NCBI RefSeq assembly: GCF_029212645.1
Contig: NZ_JARGND010000006.1
Location: 30,954-94,953, forward strand
Length of the DNA stretch: 64,000 nucleotides
Reading direction: 5' to 3'
Origin: Vannielia sp.
GTDB lineage: Bacteria > Pseudomonadota > Alphaproteobacteria > Rhodobacterales > Rhodobacteraceae
The notes under the pieces are model-generated. The model had not been told where the DNA came from. It saw only the letters and a list, made by a program, of their open reading frames with translations, and ran no database searches. Of the stretch, positions 1-7,855 are shown in pieces (position 1 is the first letter of the stretch; each line of letters begins with the position of its first letter). A program made the translations under genes and the position numbers.

Positions 1-716
1 CCGAAATCGCGGGCGAAGGGGATTTTCACCAGCCTGTCGCAGGTCTCCTTGGTGCGCTCGCGCAGCCCCGGTCCCTCGGCCCCGAGCACCAGCGCAATCG
101 CGGCCCCTTCGGGCATTTCGCCAAGCGCGTGATCCAGGGTTTCCTCCGCCTCGCCATCAAGCCCGAGCAGGATGTAGCCAAGGCCGCGCAGGGTTTCCAT
201 CGCGTTGGCAAGGTTCTTCACCCGCAGGTAGGGCTGGCGCTCCAGCGCCCCGGAGGCGGTTTTGGCCAGGGCCCCGGTTTCGGGGGCTGAGTGGCGGGCG
301 GGGGCGATGACCGCTTTGGCGCCGAACACCTCAGCCGAGCGCAGGATCGCGCCCACATTGTGCGGGTCTGTCACCCGGTCAAGCAACACCGTCAGCGCCG
401 CCCCGGCACCGGGATAACAGGCATCCTCCAGCCCACCCCAATCCAGCGGGCGCACCTCAAGCGCGGCCCCCTGGTGCACCGAACCAGGATCAAGCGGCAC
501 CGGAAACCGGCGCGGATCGGCGATCTCCGGCTCAATCCCGGCGCCGGCCCAGGCATCCTCGCCCAAACGGTCGGCGGCATTGCGGGTGAGCACCAGCCGC
601 AGCTTTACACGGGCCGGATTGGCCAATGCATCACGCACCGCATGTAGCCCAAAAAGCCACAGCCCCTCGCGCTTTTCACGTTCCTTGTCGATCACCCAGG
701 ACGGTTTCTTGGCCAC
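1..716 (-). CDS. rlmB: 23S rRNA 2'-O-methyltransferase RlmB (SpoU/TrmH family), 3' end cut by window edge
   Basis: This is a SpoU-class SAM-dependent ribose methyltransferase, which methylates a guanosine of 23S rRNA. I translated 238 residues before the window ends; the family is about 250-270 residues, so only a short C-terminus is missing. The N-terminal part (LFGLHAVRDALANPARVKL) is the substrate-binding domain. The C-terminal knotted domain shows the SpoU motifs DRVTDPHNVGAILRSAEVFG near residues 113-132 and LVLGAEGPGLR further on. The start is taken as GTG at 716-714 (GTG GCC AAG AAA), because no ATG lies upstream near the conserved N-terminus. It is divergent from the tRNA-Tyr gene that follows. 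Assignment to RlmB rather than another SpoU enzyme rests on domain order and is likely but not certain. Confidence 0.88.
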   Translation of the reverse strand, partial: MAKKPSWVIDKEREKREGLWLFGLHAVRDALANPARVKLRLVLTRNAADRLGEDAWAGAGIEPEIADPRRFPVPLDPGSVHQGAALEVRPLDWGGLEDACYPGAGAALTVLLDRVTDPHNVGAILRSAEVFGAKAVIAPARHSAPETGALAKTASGALERQPYLRVKNLANAMETLRGLGYILLGLDGEAEETLDHALGEMPEGAAIALVLGAEGPGLRERTKETCDRLVKIPFARDF

Positions 717-826
717 GTTTCTCTGCCTTTCCCTTGTCGGGCCTCTCCATGCGGCCCGCCCGGAAAAAGCGCAAGGTTTTTCGTCTTGACGGGGGTGAGG
801 GCGGCGTTTATCCACCCCTTCGCAGT

Positions 827-910
827 GGGCGACAGGCCGCAAGGTGTGGCAGGGGACTGTAACTCCCTCGCGGAGACGCACGCCTGGTTCGATTCCAGGG
901 TCGCCCACCA
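827..910 (+). tRNA. tRNA-Tyr (GTA)
   Basis: A complete cloverleaf can be drawn by eye. The acceptor stem GGGCGAC (827-833) pairs with GTCGCCC. The D stem is GCC/GGC. The anticodon stem GGGGA/TCCCT carries a 7-base loop with anticodon GTA at 859-861. There is a long variable arm with stem GCG/CGC, as expected for class II tRNA-Tyr. The T stem CCTGG/CCAGG has loop TTCGATT. The discriminator is A and the CCA end is encoded. Length is 84 nt. Confidence 0.95.
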
Positions 911-991
911 CTGCTCCCCCTCTTTCACAGCGTTGCAATGTGATCGCATCCGCGCGATGCTGCATGTGCATCCTTGGTCGGAGCTATCGCT

Positions 992-1999
992 GTGCGCATT
1001 GTCCAAACCCTTGCTTTTATTGCCGGTATAGGCGCGGGCACCGCCGCTTGGGGCCTCGATGAGATCACCGATTTTGCCCATAATCCCGGTGCGTTGCGCG
1101 CCTTTCTGCATCGCCCTGAAGGGGCTGGCAGCAACCTGCCGCTGATCGTGGCGCTGCATGGCTGCACCCAGGAGGCGGCTGATTTTGACAATGAAACCGG
1201 GTTGACCGCCCTTGCCGATGACCTCCCCGCGCTGCTTCTCCTCCCCGAGCAAACCCCCGCCAATATGGCCCGGCGCTGCTTTCGTTGGTGGGACACCGAC
1301 GATAATCGCCCGGCCTCAGGCGAAAGTGCGTCGATTTTGGCGATGATCGACCATGCCATCGCGGTTGAGGGGGCCGATCCAGACCGGGTGTTCATCCTGG
1401 GCCTTTCGGCAGGGGGCAGCATGGCGGGCGTGATGATGGCCAACCACCCTGCCCGGTTTCAGGGCGGCGCGGTGATCGCCGGGCTTCCCTTTGATTGCAA
1501 TCGTCCCCGAGGCCTTTTTGACGGGCTTTGGTGGTGGCTCCACACTTGGGGCCTGGACGGAGCCGATGCCTCTTATGCCTGTGGGCTCCTCGGCGCAAAA
1601 CCTGCTGACCGGGAGGCAACCGACTGGGCTGAATATGCCAGGTCGGTGGCAGCGGGGCCGCAAATCTGGCCACCGGTATCCCTTTGGCAGGGTGGCGCAG
1701 ATGGCACCGTCAACCCCGATAACCTGCGCGAGTTGGTTGACCAATGGACCGGCCTGCACCAGATAAACGCGCGGCCTGACAGCACTGAAACCGTGGGAAC
1801 CGCCACAAGGCAACGCTTCTTCGATGCACAAGGCAAGCCACGCGTCGAAGCCTGGGCCCTGCCCGGCTTCCCCCATGCGGTGCCGATTGATGGTGATGGA
1901 GATCCCCTGCCCTGCGGAACAACCGGGGCCCACATCGCCGAGGCCAACCTTTGCGCTGTGCGTGAGATCGCCCGCTTCTGGGGTTTGCACCAACAATAG
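992..1999 (+). CDS. secreted PHB-depolymerase-family esterase (LpqC-like)
   Basis: A predicted exported alpha/beta-hydrolase of the esterase_phb / LpqC type, acting on polyester or other ester substrates outside the cytoplasm. Length is 335 aa from the chosen start. GTG at 992 is preceded by GGAG at 980-983 with 8-nt spacing and gives a clean signal peptide (MRIVQTLAFIAGIGAGTAAWG). A TTG at 974 is possible but has no better ribosome site. The nucleophile motif GLSAGG puts the serine near residue 139. The oxyanion segment LHGCTQ lies near 55-60, and GFPHAVP near the C-terminus supplies the likely histidine. Because it is exported, it is unlikely to act on the intracellular PHB granules encoded at 55-60 kb. 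It stands alone and is convergent with the aldehyde dehydrogenase. Confidence 0.75.
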   Translation: MRIVQTLAFIAGIGAGTAAWGLDEITDFAHNPGALRAFLHRPEGAGSNLPLIVALHGCTQEAADFDNETGLTALADDLPALLLLPEQTPANMARRCFRWWDTDDNRPASGESASILAMIDHAIAVEGADPDRVFILGLSAGGSMAGVMMANHPARFQGGAVIAGLPFDCNRPRGLFDGLWWWLHTWGLDGADASYACGLLGAKPADREATDWAEYARSVAAGPQIWPPVSLWQGGADGTVNPDNLRELVDQWTGLHQINARPDSTETVGTATRQRFFDAQGKPRVEAWALPGFPHAVPIDGDGDPLPCGTTGAHIAEANLCAVREIARFWGLHQQ

Positions 2000-2096
2000 C
2001 CAACTCGCGGTTTGGTCACGGGCTTCGGCATCAGGTGCTGTCAAACCTCAGCATTCTCTTGCCAAAAATATCCCCGCCGGAGGCGAATAAAACAAA

Positions 2097-2125
2097 GGAA
2101 TGCGCCGCAGGCGCTCAATTTAACA
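2097..2125. repeat. intergenic palindromic repeat, family A copy 1
   Basis: The core AATGCGCCGCAGGCGC can fold as GCGCC-GCA-GGCGC. It is shared with copies near 19797 and 40868. It lies between the convergent esterase and aldehyde dehydrogenase genes, just outside the latter's stop codon. Confidence 0.55.
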
Positions 2126-2130
2126 ACAGC

Positions 2131-3504
2131 TCATCCAAGGAAATGGCCAAGGATGCGGCGGGTCCATTTGCCGTAAGGTGGGCGGATCAGCGCGGCACCG
2201 TTCCACTTGGCCTGGGTGAACACCGATTTCGCGTGGCTCATCGAGCGAAACCCTTCAGGCCCGTGATAAGACCCAAGACCAGAGGGGCCGATGCCGCCGA
2301 AGGGCAGGTCATCAACCGCCACATGGAGCAGCGTGTCGTTCACCGTCACCCCGCCGGAGGTGGTGCCGCTCAAAACCGCCTCGCGGGCGGCGTCATCAGG
2401 GCCAAAGTGATAGAGCGCCAGCGGACGGGGCCGCGCGTTGATATAGGCAATCGCCTCGGAGATACTGTCATAGGGGACAACGGGCAGCAGGGGGCCAAAG
2501 ATTTCCTCCTGCATCACCTTCATATCGTCATTCACCCCGGTGAGCAGCGCCGGCCCATCGCCACCTTCCAGCAGGGCGATGCGTTTTGCGCCCTGGGCCT
2601 CGGCGTCATCCGTAAAGGCCGCGAGGCGCTTTGCGTGGCGGGCGTGGATGGGGCCGGTGAGGTTCGCGTCAGCCGCGCCGTCCGGGTAAAGTGCGCGCGC
2701 GGCGCTGATCATACCGTCACAAAAAGCCTCCATCTCGGCGCGGGGGACCAGCGCGTAATCAGGCGCAATGCACGTTTGCCCGCCGTTGGCCAGTTTGCCA
2801 AAGGCGATGGAGGCAGTGGCCTTTTCAAGGTCGGCACCCGGCGCAAGCACAGCAGGGCTTTTGCCACCGAGTTCCAGCGTCACGGGGGTGAGGTTTTTGG
2901 CTGCCGCCTGCATCACCTTGCGGCCCACCTCAGTGCCGCCGGTGAAGAACAGGTGATCAAACGGCAAGGCCGCAAAGGCCGCGCCGAGCTTGGCATCGCC
3001 CTGCACCACCGCCACCTCGCCCGGACGAAAGAGATCATCAAGCAAATCGGCCAGCACGGCGTTGCAAGCAGGGGTAAATTCGGACGGTTTCAGCATCACC
3101 CGGTTGCCAGCGGCAAGGGCCGTTGCGAGCGGGACAAGGGCCAGCAAAATCGGGTAGTTCCATGGCGAAACCACCCCAACCACCCCTTTGGGCTGGTAGT
3201 GCACATGCGCGCGCCCCGGCCAGAGCGCAGGGGTCACCCGGCGGCGCTCGGGGGCCATGAACCGGCGCAGATTGGCATCAAGGTAGTCGATGGCATTAAC
3301 CGTTGGCAGAATGTCGAGCAGCTTGGTTTCGTCAGGTGCGCGATTGAAAAAGTCCTGCGCGGTGGCCTTCGCAAGGTCATCAGCGCGTTTCACCACCGCT
3401 CTTCGCAGGCGTGAGAGGGTGGCGCGCCGGGTGGCCAGTTCGGGCGCAGGAGCCTCGGCGAAGGCGGCGCGTTGGGCGGCAAGAATGGCTTCAAGGTCGG
3501 TCAT
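2131..3504 (-). CDS. NAD(P)-dependent aldehyde dehydrogenase, coniferyl-aldehyde-dehydrogenase-like
   Basis: An aldehyde dehydrogenase of 457 aa that oxidises an aldehyde to the acid with NAD(P). The catalytic cysteine is C245 in GGQTCIAPDY and the general base is E211 in LELGGKSP. The cofactor/active-site asparagine is N116 in SPWNYP, and the Rossmann glycine segment FFTGGTEVG is near 187-195. The short N-terminus, and IAPDY after the active cysteine, match the coniferyl aldehyde dehydrogenase (CalB) / class 3 branch better than betaine or gamma-aminobutyraldehyde enzymes. The true substrate cannot be read from the sequence. A 28-codon ORF (3491-3577) overlaps its start. It is convergent with the esterase gene. 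Confidence 0.85.
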   Translation of the reverse strand: MTDLEAILAAQRAAFAEAPAPELATRRATLSRLRRAVVKRADDLAKATAQDFFNRAPDETKLLDILPTVNAIDYLDANLRRFMAPERRRVTPALWPGRAHVHYQPKGVVGVVSPWNYPILLALVPLATALAAGNRVMLKPSEFTPACNAVLADLLDDLFRPGEVAVVQGDAKLGAAFAALPFDHLFFTGGTEVGRKVMQAAAKNLTPVTLELGGKSPAVLAPGADLEKATASIAFGKLANGGQTCIAPDYALVPRAEMEAFCDGMISAARALYPDGAADANLTGPIHARHAKRLAAFTDDAEAQGAKRIALLEGGDGPALLTGVNDDMKVMQEEIFGPLLPVVPYDSISEAIAYINARPRPLALYHFGPDDAAREAVLSGTTSGGVTVNDTLLHVAVDDLPFGGIGPSGLGSYHGPEGFRSMSHAKSVFTQAKWNGAALIRPPYGKWTRRILGHFLG

Positions 3505-3822
3505 ATTTTTGGCCTTTCAACAGGGCATCAAGGAAGGCCTCGGCCTCCCGCGACGCGAAAATGAGCGTGTGGGTCATGGCGTGGTCACGCACCTCCTGTG
3601 GCGGCGTTTTGGAAGCTGTCAAAGCGGCTACAGCCTACCTCCCATCCATCATCCTGCAGGCGGGTCGAAGGTCAGGGCGTTTTTCTTGGGCGGGCGCGCG
3701 CATCGTCAGCCTCTGCCGCCACCTTGGCCATCACCACAGGGTTTATCCCCTTTCCCGGCGGCCTGCAAAGCGGCCACCGGGACGCGGGGTTGACCGCTTG
3801 AAACGCGGACAAGGCGCATGGC
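3505..3822. other. 318-bp gap between gloA and the aldehyde dehydrogenase gene, with small ORF scraps
   Basis: No convincing gene is visible. On the minus strand a 28-codon ORF (ATG at 3577, stop at 3491) runs into the start of the aldehyde dehydrogenase gene. It is preceded by AGGAGG at 3597-3592, but the 14-nt spacing is long. Between 3600 and 3820 all three minus frames contain short protein-like stretches, such as VMAKVAAEADDARARPRK, broken by stops. This could be a decayed small gene. Confidence 0.35.
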
Positions 3823-4266
3823 TTACCAGCTGCCGGTATTTTCCATGCTAGCCCAAGGTTCTTGCGGGGCTTGGGCATCACCCTCCTGAAGCAGCTCGAT
3901 CGAGATGTTGTCGGGCGATTTCACAAAAGCCATCCAGCCATCGCGCGGCGGGCGGTTGATGGTAACACCCGCGTCCATCAGCTTTTGGCAGGTCGCATAG
4001 ATATCATCGACCCGATAGGCGAGGTGGCCCCAGGCGCGGCCGGTTTCAAGCTTTTCGTCGCTGTCCCAATTGTAGGTAAGCTCCAACTCGGGCGCGCGGG
4101 TTTCAATGGCGCTGGCTTTGTCAGCCGGGGCGGCGAGGAAGATCAGGGTAAATTTGCCCTCGGGCACCTCGGTGCGGCGCACCTCTTCAAGGCCAAACTT
4201 GTTCACCCAGAAATCAAGGCTTTCGTCGATATCGGTGATGCGAACCATCGTGTGAACGTAGCGCAT
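3823..4266 (-). CDS. gloA: lactoylglutathione lyase (glyoxalase I)
   Basis: It converts the methylglyoxal-glutathione hemithioacetal to S-lactoylglutathione in the cytosol. The 147-aa protein is one VOC-fold subunit of usual size. The four metal ligands expected in the family are visible: H5 (MRYVHTM), E62 (LELTYNW), H81 (WGHLAYRV) and E124 (ISIELLQ). The substrate segment RPPRDGWMAFVKSPDN is intact. The start ATG at 4266 follows a strong AGGAGGGG. The small exported protein gene lies just upstream on the same strand, about 57 bp away. Glutathione reductase at 24-25 kb fits with a glutathione-based detoxification economy, though it is not linked. Confidence 0.92.
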   Translation of the reverse strand: MRYVHTMVRITDIDESLDFWVNKFGLEEVRRTEVPEGKFTLIFLAAPADKASAIETRAPELELTYNWDSDEKLETGRAWGHLAYRVDDIYATCQKLMDAGVTINRPPRDGWMAFVKSPDNISIELLQEGDAQAPQEPWASMENTGSW

Positions 4267-4323
4267 TGCTGCCCCTCCTTTTGCTTCTGTCTGGTCGCAA
4301 GATAGGGCTGCCCGGCGCGGCGT

Positions 4324-4749
4324 CTATGGCATAAGCACTTCTTTGCGCGTTATCTTCTGCTGGTCGAGCGCGCCGTCCCGGTAGACGAGGCGCACCGTTA
4401 CGCTTTCGACCGATTTCGCAGGCGCGGTGACAAGCGGGATCGGGTCATCATCGAGCATCACGTTGGGGTTGGCGAACTCGGTGTGGCACTCGCCCATCTC
4501 CAACTCGGTGGTTGGTGGATCGTCGTTGAACCCATAGTGGACCTCTTGCAACCCGCAGCGCCATGAGGTGAGCGCGGTGAAGAACACGAAGTCCTGCGCG
4601 CCCTCGACGCGGATCGCCACCCATCCCGGCTTGGCCGCATCAAGCGCCATTTTGGTAAAAACCGGGTCCATGAAGTCTGCCGCGGTGGCGGATGTGGTGG
4701 CCTGTGTGGCGGCAAGGCACGCAGCCAAAGTGAACTTTCGGAAATTCAT
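4324..4749 (-). CDS. small exported protein of unknown function
   Basis: A 141-aa protein from ATG at 4749 begins with a typical signal peptide (MNFRKFTLAACLAATQATTSATAAD) and has no further membrane segment. A longer frame upstream lacks signal features, so this start is preferred. The mature part contains two cysteines (WRCGL and GECHTE), which may form a disulfide in the periplasm. I do not recognise a family. It precedes gloA in the same direction and is divergent from the glycosyltransferase-like gene. Confidence 0.7.
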   Translation of the reverse strand: MNFRKFTLAACLAATQATTSATAADFMDPVFTKMALDAAKPGWVAIRVEGAQDFVFFTALTSWRCGLQEVHYGFNDDPPTTELEMGECHTEFANPNVMLDDDPIPLVTAPAKSVESVTVRLVYRDGALDQQKITRKEVLMP

Positions 4750-4821
4750 CAGGGTCTTCCCCCTTTTCGCAAATGATCTGATCTCTATAGTGGCCCCAAA
4801 ATAAGCGGGGCTGAGGGCAGT

Positions 4822-5826
4822 ATGGCCGCGAAGGCGCGAAAAGCAAAACCTTTCAATATCCTTGTGGTGGCACAGGGGGGGCGGCTGCAATATGAAGCGC
4901 TGCTGTTTGCGGCGTCGTTGCGCCACTCTGATCCCGGCTTCAAGGGCCGCCTGATTGTGGCCGAGCCGCAGCCCGGCCCGCGCTGGGAAAGTGACCCGAG
5001 GATCCAAAGCCACGGCGTGCGAGAAGCGCTGGAGTGGCTGGGCGCCGAGGTGCTGCCCTTCGAAAGCAAGCATTTTGGCCAGTCCTACCCTTATGGCAAC
5101 AAGATCGAGGCACTCCGGGTGCTGCCGAAGGGCGAGCCTTTTGTTTTTTTTGACAGTGACACGCTGGTCACCGGCGCACTTTCAAAGCTGGCGTTCGATT
5201 TCAAGCGTCCCTCGGCCTCGATGCGGCGAGAGGGCACATGGCCGGAAGTGCCGCTTTACGGGCCGGGCTACGGCGGCATCTGGAAATCACTCTATGACAA
5301 GTTGGGCCTTGAGTATGAAAGCAGCCTCGATCTGAGCCAGCCGGATGAATACTGGCAGCGTTACCTTTACTTCAACGCGGGCTGGTTCTTTGGCCCATGC
5401 GGCCCGAGCTTTGGCGCGCGGTTCGAGGAGTATGCGCTGGCGATCCGCGATGACACACCGGATGCGCTGGCCTGCCAAGAGCTTGATCCCTGGCTTGATC
5501 AGGTGGCGCTGCCGCTGGTGATCCACTCCTTTGGCGGTGGCCGTCCGGGGCCGGAACTTGACGGGCTGGACGGCGATATCACTTGCCATTGGCGAGTGCT
5601 GGCCTTGCTGTTCGCGCGGGAAAGTGACCGGGTGGTCGAGGTGCTGCAAGAGGCGGCCGCGCCCAACAAGGTGAAGAAGGTGCTAAAGGAATACGAGCCC
5701 TTCAAGCGGATGATCTACCAGAACAAAGGCACACGAGCGCGGGAGATGTTTGACCGCGACAACCTGCCGCGCAAGGAACAGCAGATGCGCAACCAATTGA
5801 AGAAAAAGAACCTTTGGTTGCGCTAG
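4822..5826 (+). CDS. glycosyltransferase-like protein with DxD motif
   Basis: A 334-aa cytosolic protein. The N-terminal ILVVAQGGRLQYEALLFAAS and the motif FVFFDSDTLV near residue 112 resemble nucleotide-sugar transferases of the GT8/GT-A type, where DxD binds metal and the sugar nucleotide. Aromatic stretches (YLYFNAGWFFGP) fit an acceptor site. The C-terminus is basic and probably coiled (KEQQMRNQLKKKNLWLR). The ATG follows GAGGG with good spacing. No polysaccharide or lipid-glycan genes surround it, so donor and acceptor are unknown. The call rests mainly on the DxD context. Confidence 0.5.
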   Translation: MAAKARKAKPFNILVVAQGGRLQYEALLFAASLRHSDPGFKGRLIVAEPQPGPRWESDPRIQSHGVREALEWLGAEVLPFESKHFGQSYPYGNKIEALRVLPKGEPFVFFDSDTLVTGALSKLAFDFKRPSASMRREGTWPEVPLYGPGYGGIWKSLYDKLGLEYESSLDLSQPDEYWQRYLYFNAGWFFGPCGPSFGARFEEYALAIRDDTPDALACQELDPWLDQVALPLVIHSFGGGRPGPELDGLDGDITCHWRVLALLFARESDRVVEVLQEAAAPNKVKKVLKEYEPFKRMIYQNKGTRAREMFDRDNLPRKEQQMRNQLKKKNLWLR

Positions 5827-6272
5827 GCGCGGTCAATCCATTTCCGGATCGGGGCGCAGATGCGTCAACCTACCCGCAAAGAGCCGCGCCAGTGCCTGCT
5901 TCAAAAGCTCCACCGTGCTGAACGCCCCCCTTGCGGCGAGCGGTGTCAAGCAAGACCCTCACCATGAGAGAACCCGCCAAGGAGATGCGCACGATCATCG
6001 GGCCGATGACAGCTTGATGTTCCGGCATACCTTGCCCCAGCATGGCCTTTCGCGCCCTCCCTCAACTGCCTTGGCCTTGGCACCAAACCATGCCCAAAGG
6101 GAAGCGGCGGCCTGAAAAGCCGGGATCATGCCCTACAATCCGCTTGGTTTTATGGAGCGCGTTCCGTTTTTGAGGAGGGGCCAAAAACAGCATCCCTTCC
6201 GGACAATGGCTGATTGCCGATGAGGGCGTGTTCGCCTAGTTTGCGGCCAAAACCAGCCTCAGGGAGAGAACT
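5827..6272. other. 446-bp gene-poor region upstream of metY with a possible decayed gene
   Basis: No intact gene is visible. On the minus strand near 5840-5920 a protein-like C-terminus (VELLKQALARLFAGRL) follows an in-frame stop, and neighbouring frames carry further protein-like pieces. This suggests an old inactivated gene. The last ~120 bp form the metY leader. They include a perfect 7-bp inverted repeat, GTTTTTG (6166-6172) and CAAAAAC (6182-6188), with a 9-nt loop. Confidence 0.35.
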
Positions 6273-7559
6273 ATGACCGCCAATTACGGTTTCGACACGC
6301 TGCAAATCCACGCGGGCGCTCGCCCCGATCCGGCCACTGGCGCGCGCCAGACCCCGATCTACCAAACCACCGCCTATGTGTTTCGCGACGCCGATCACGC
6401 GGCGGCGCTTTTTGGCCTGAAAGAGGTGGGTTACATCTATTCGCGGCTGACCAACCCCACCGTTGCCGTGCTGCAAGAGCGCATTGCCACGCTGGAAGGC
6501 GGCGCGGGCGCTGTGTGCTGCTCGTCGGGCCATGCGGCCCAGATCTTGGCGCTGTTTCCGTTGATGGAACCGGGCAGAAATGTCATTGCATCCACACGGC
6601 TTTACGGCGGGACCGTCACCCAGTTTTCGCAAACGATCAAGCGGTTTGGCTGGTCGGCCAAGTTTGTTGATTTTGATGATCTCGACGCGCTGGAAGCGGC
6701 CGTCGACGATGACACGCGGGCGATCTTTTGCGAATCCATCGCCAACCCCGGCGGCTACATCACCGACCTGCCCGCCGTGGGCAAACTGGCGCAAAAGGTG
6801 GGCCTGCCGCTGATCGTGGACAACACAGCGGCCACCCCCTACCTCTGCCGCCCGATCGAGCATGGGGCAACGTTGGTGGTGCATTCAGCCACCAAATACC
6901 TCACCGGCAACGGCACCGTCACCGGCGGCTGTGTGGTGGATTCCGGCACCTTTGATTGGGCCGCATCGGGCAAGTTTCCCTCCCTCAGCGAACCGGAACC
7001 AGCCTACCATGGCCTCAATTTCGCCGAGACGTTCGGGCCGCTGGCCTTCACCTTCCACGGCATCGCCATTGGCCTGCGCGATCTGGGGATGACGCTGAAC
7101 CCCCAAGCCGCCCATTACACCCTGATGGGGATCGAAACCCTGAGCCTGCGGATGGAGCGCCATGTTGAAAACGCCAAAAAGCTGGCCGCGTGGCTTGAAA
7201 CACACCCGGCGATAGAGGCCGTTACCTACGCGGGCCTGCCCTCCTCGCCCTACCACAACCGTGTGAAAACCGTGTGCCCCAAGGGCGCTGGCGGGCTATT
7301 CACCATCGTGCTGAAGGGCGGCTATGATGTTTGCGTCAAGCTGGTGGATAGCCTTGAGCTGTTTTCGCACGTGGCCAACCTCGGCGACACGCGCTCGCTG
7401 ATCATCCACTCGGCCTCAACCACCCACAGCCAGCTTTCGGAAGAGCAACAAAAGGCCGCCGGGGCTGCGCCCGATGTGGTGCGCCTGTCGATCGGGACGG
7501 AAACAGCGGATGACCTGATCGCCGACCTTGATCAGGCACTGGCCAAGGCAACCGCATAA
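6273..7559 (+). CDS. metY: O-acetylhomoserine sulfhydrylase / aminocarboxypropyltransferase
   Basis: A PLP enzyme of the Cys/Met metabolism family, 428 aa. It makes homocysteine from O-acetylhomoserine and sulfide (direct sulfhydrylation) in methionine biosynthesis. The PLP lysine is K208 in HSATKYLTGNG. Other family marks are YSRLTNPT near 56-63, SSGHAAQ near 84-90 and VDNTAATPYLCRP near 182-194. The large insert relative to cystathionine lyases fits MetY. AGGGAGAG precedes the ATG. It is monocistronic here. I looked for a SAM riboswitch in the leader and did not find a convincing one. Confidence 0.9.
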   Translation: MTANYGFDTLQIHAGARPDPATGARQTPIYQTTAYVFRDADHAAALFGLKEVGYIYSRLTNPTVAVLQERIATLEGGAGAVCCSSGHAAQILALFPLMEPGRNVIASTRLYGGTVTQFSQTIKRFGWSAKFVDFDDLDALEAAVDDDTRAIFCESIANPGGYITDLPAVGKLAQKVGLPLIVDNTAATPYLCRPIEHGATLVVHSATKYLTGNGTVTGGCVVDSGTFDWAASGKFPSLSEPEPAYHGLNFAETFGPLAFTFHGIAIGLRDLGMTLNPQAAHYTLMGIETLSLRMERHVENAKKLAAWLETHPAIEAVTYAGLPSSPYHNRVKTVCPKGAGGLFTIVLKGGYDVCVKLVDSLELFSHVANLGDTRSLIIHSASTTHSQLSEEQQKAAGAAPDVVRLSIGTETADDLIADLDQALAKATA

Positions 7560-7855
7560 GGCCGCGGGCAGCGGCGCTCCGCCTGTCACCTCGCCGCCAT
7601 AGGCGGGTTTCCGCCATTTCTGCGCCGTTGCGTCACAACATCGGGAGGCCCGCCAGCGGGCTTCCCATCCCCCTCACCGCAAACAAATTTCCCTATTGTC
7701 GCCAATCGGTTGGACGGCAAAGCGAAAGGGCGCGGCGCGACATCGTGATAAATTGAAAAATTGCCCCTCATGCTGTAGAACACATTTGCGGGACAACAGT
7801 GTAACGTTGCCCCAATGCTTGGCCATTTTTGATCCTGTTTTGCTGGACCCGTTTG

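Noticed and set aside
2035..3414. 459-codon open frame on the plus strand opposite the aldehyde dehydrogenase
   Set aside because: It is the antisense shadow of a firm aldehyde dehydrogenase gene; composition is His/Arg/Gly-rich and matches no family.
2131..3504. Missing PuuC aldehyde dehydrogenase of the amine operon
   Set aside because: Active-site surroundings fit the coniferyl-type branch, and it lies 43 kb away in a different context.
6120..6272. SAM riboswitch upstream of metY
   Set aside because: I could not place the conserved pseudoknot sequence of SAM-II or the other SAM classes. Only a simple hairpin is visible, so no riboswitch is claimed.
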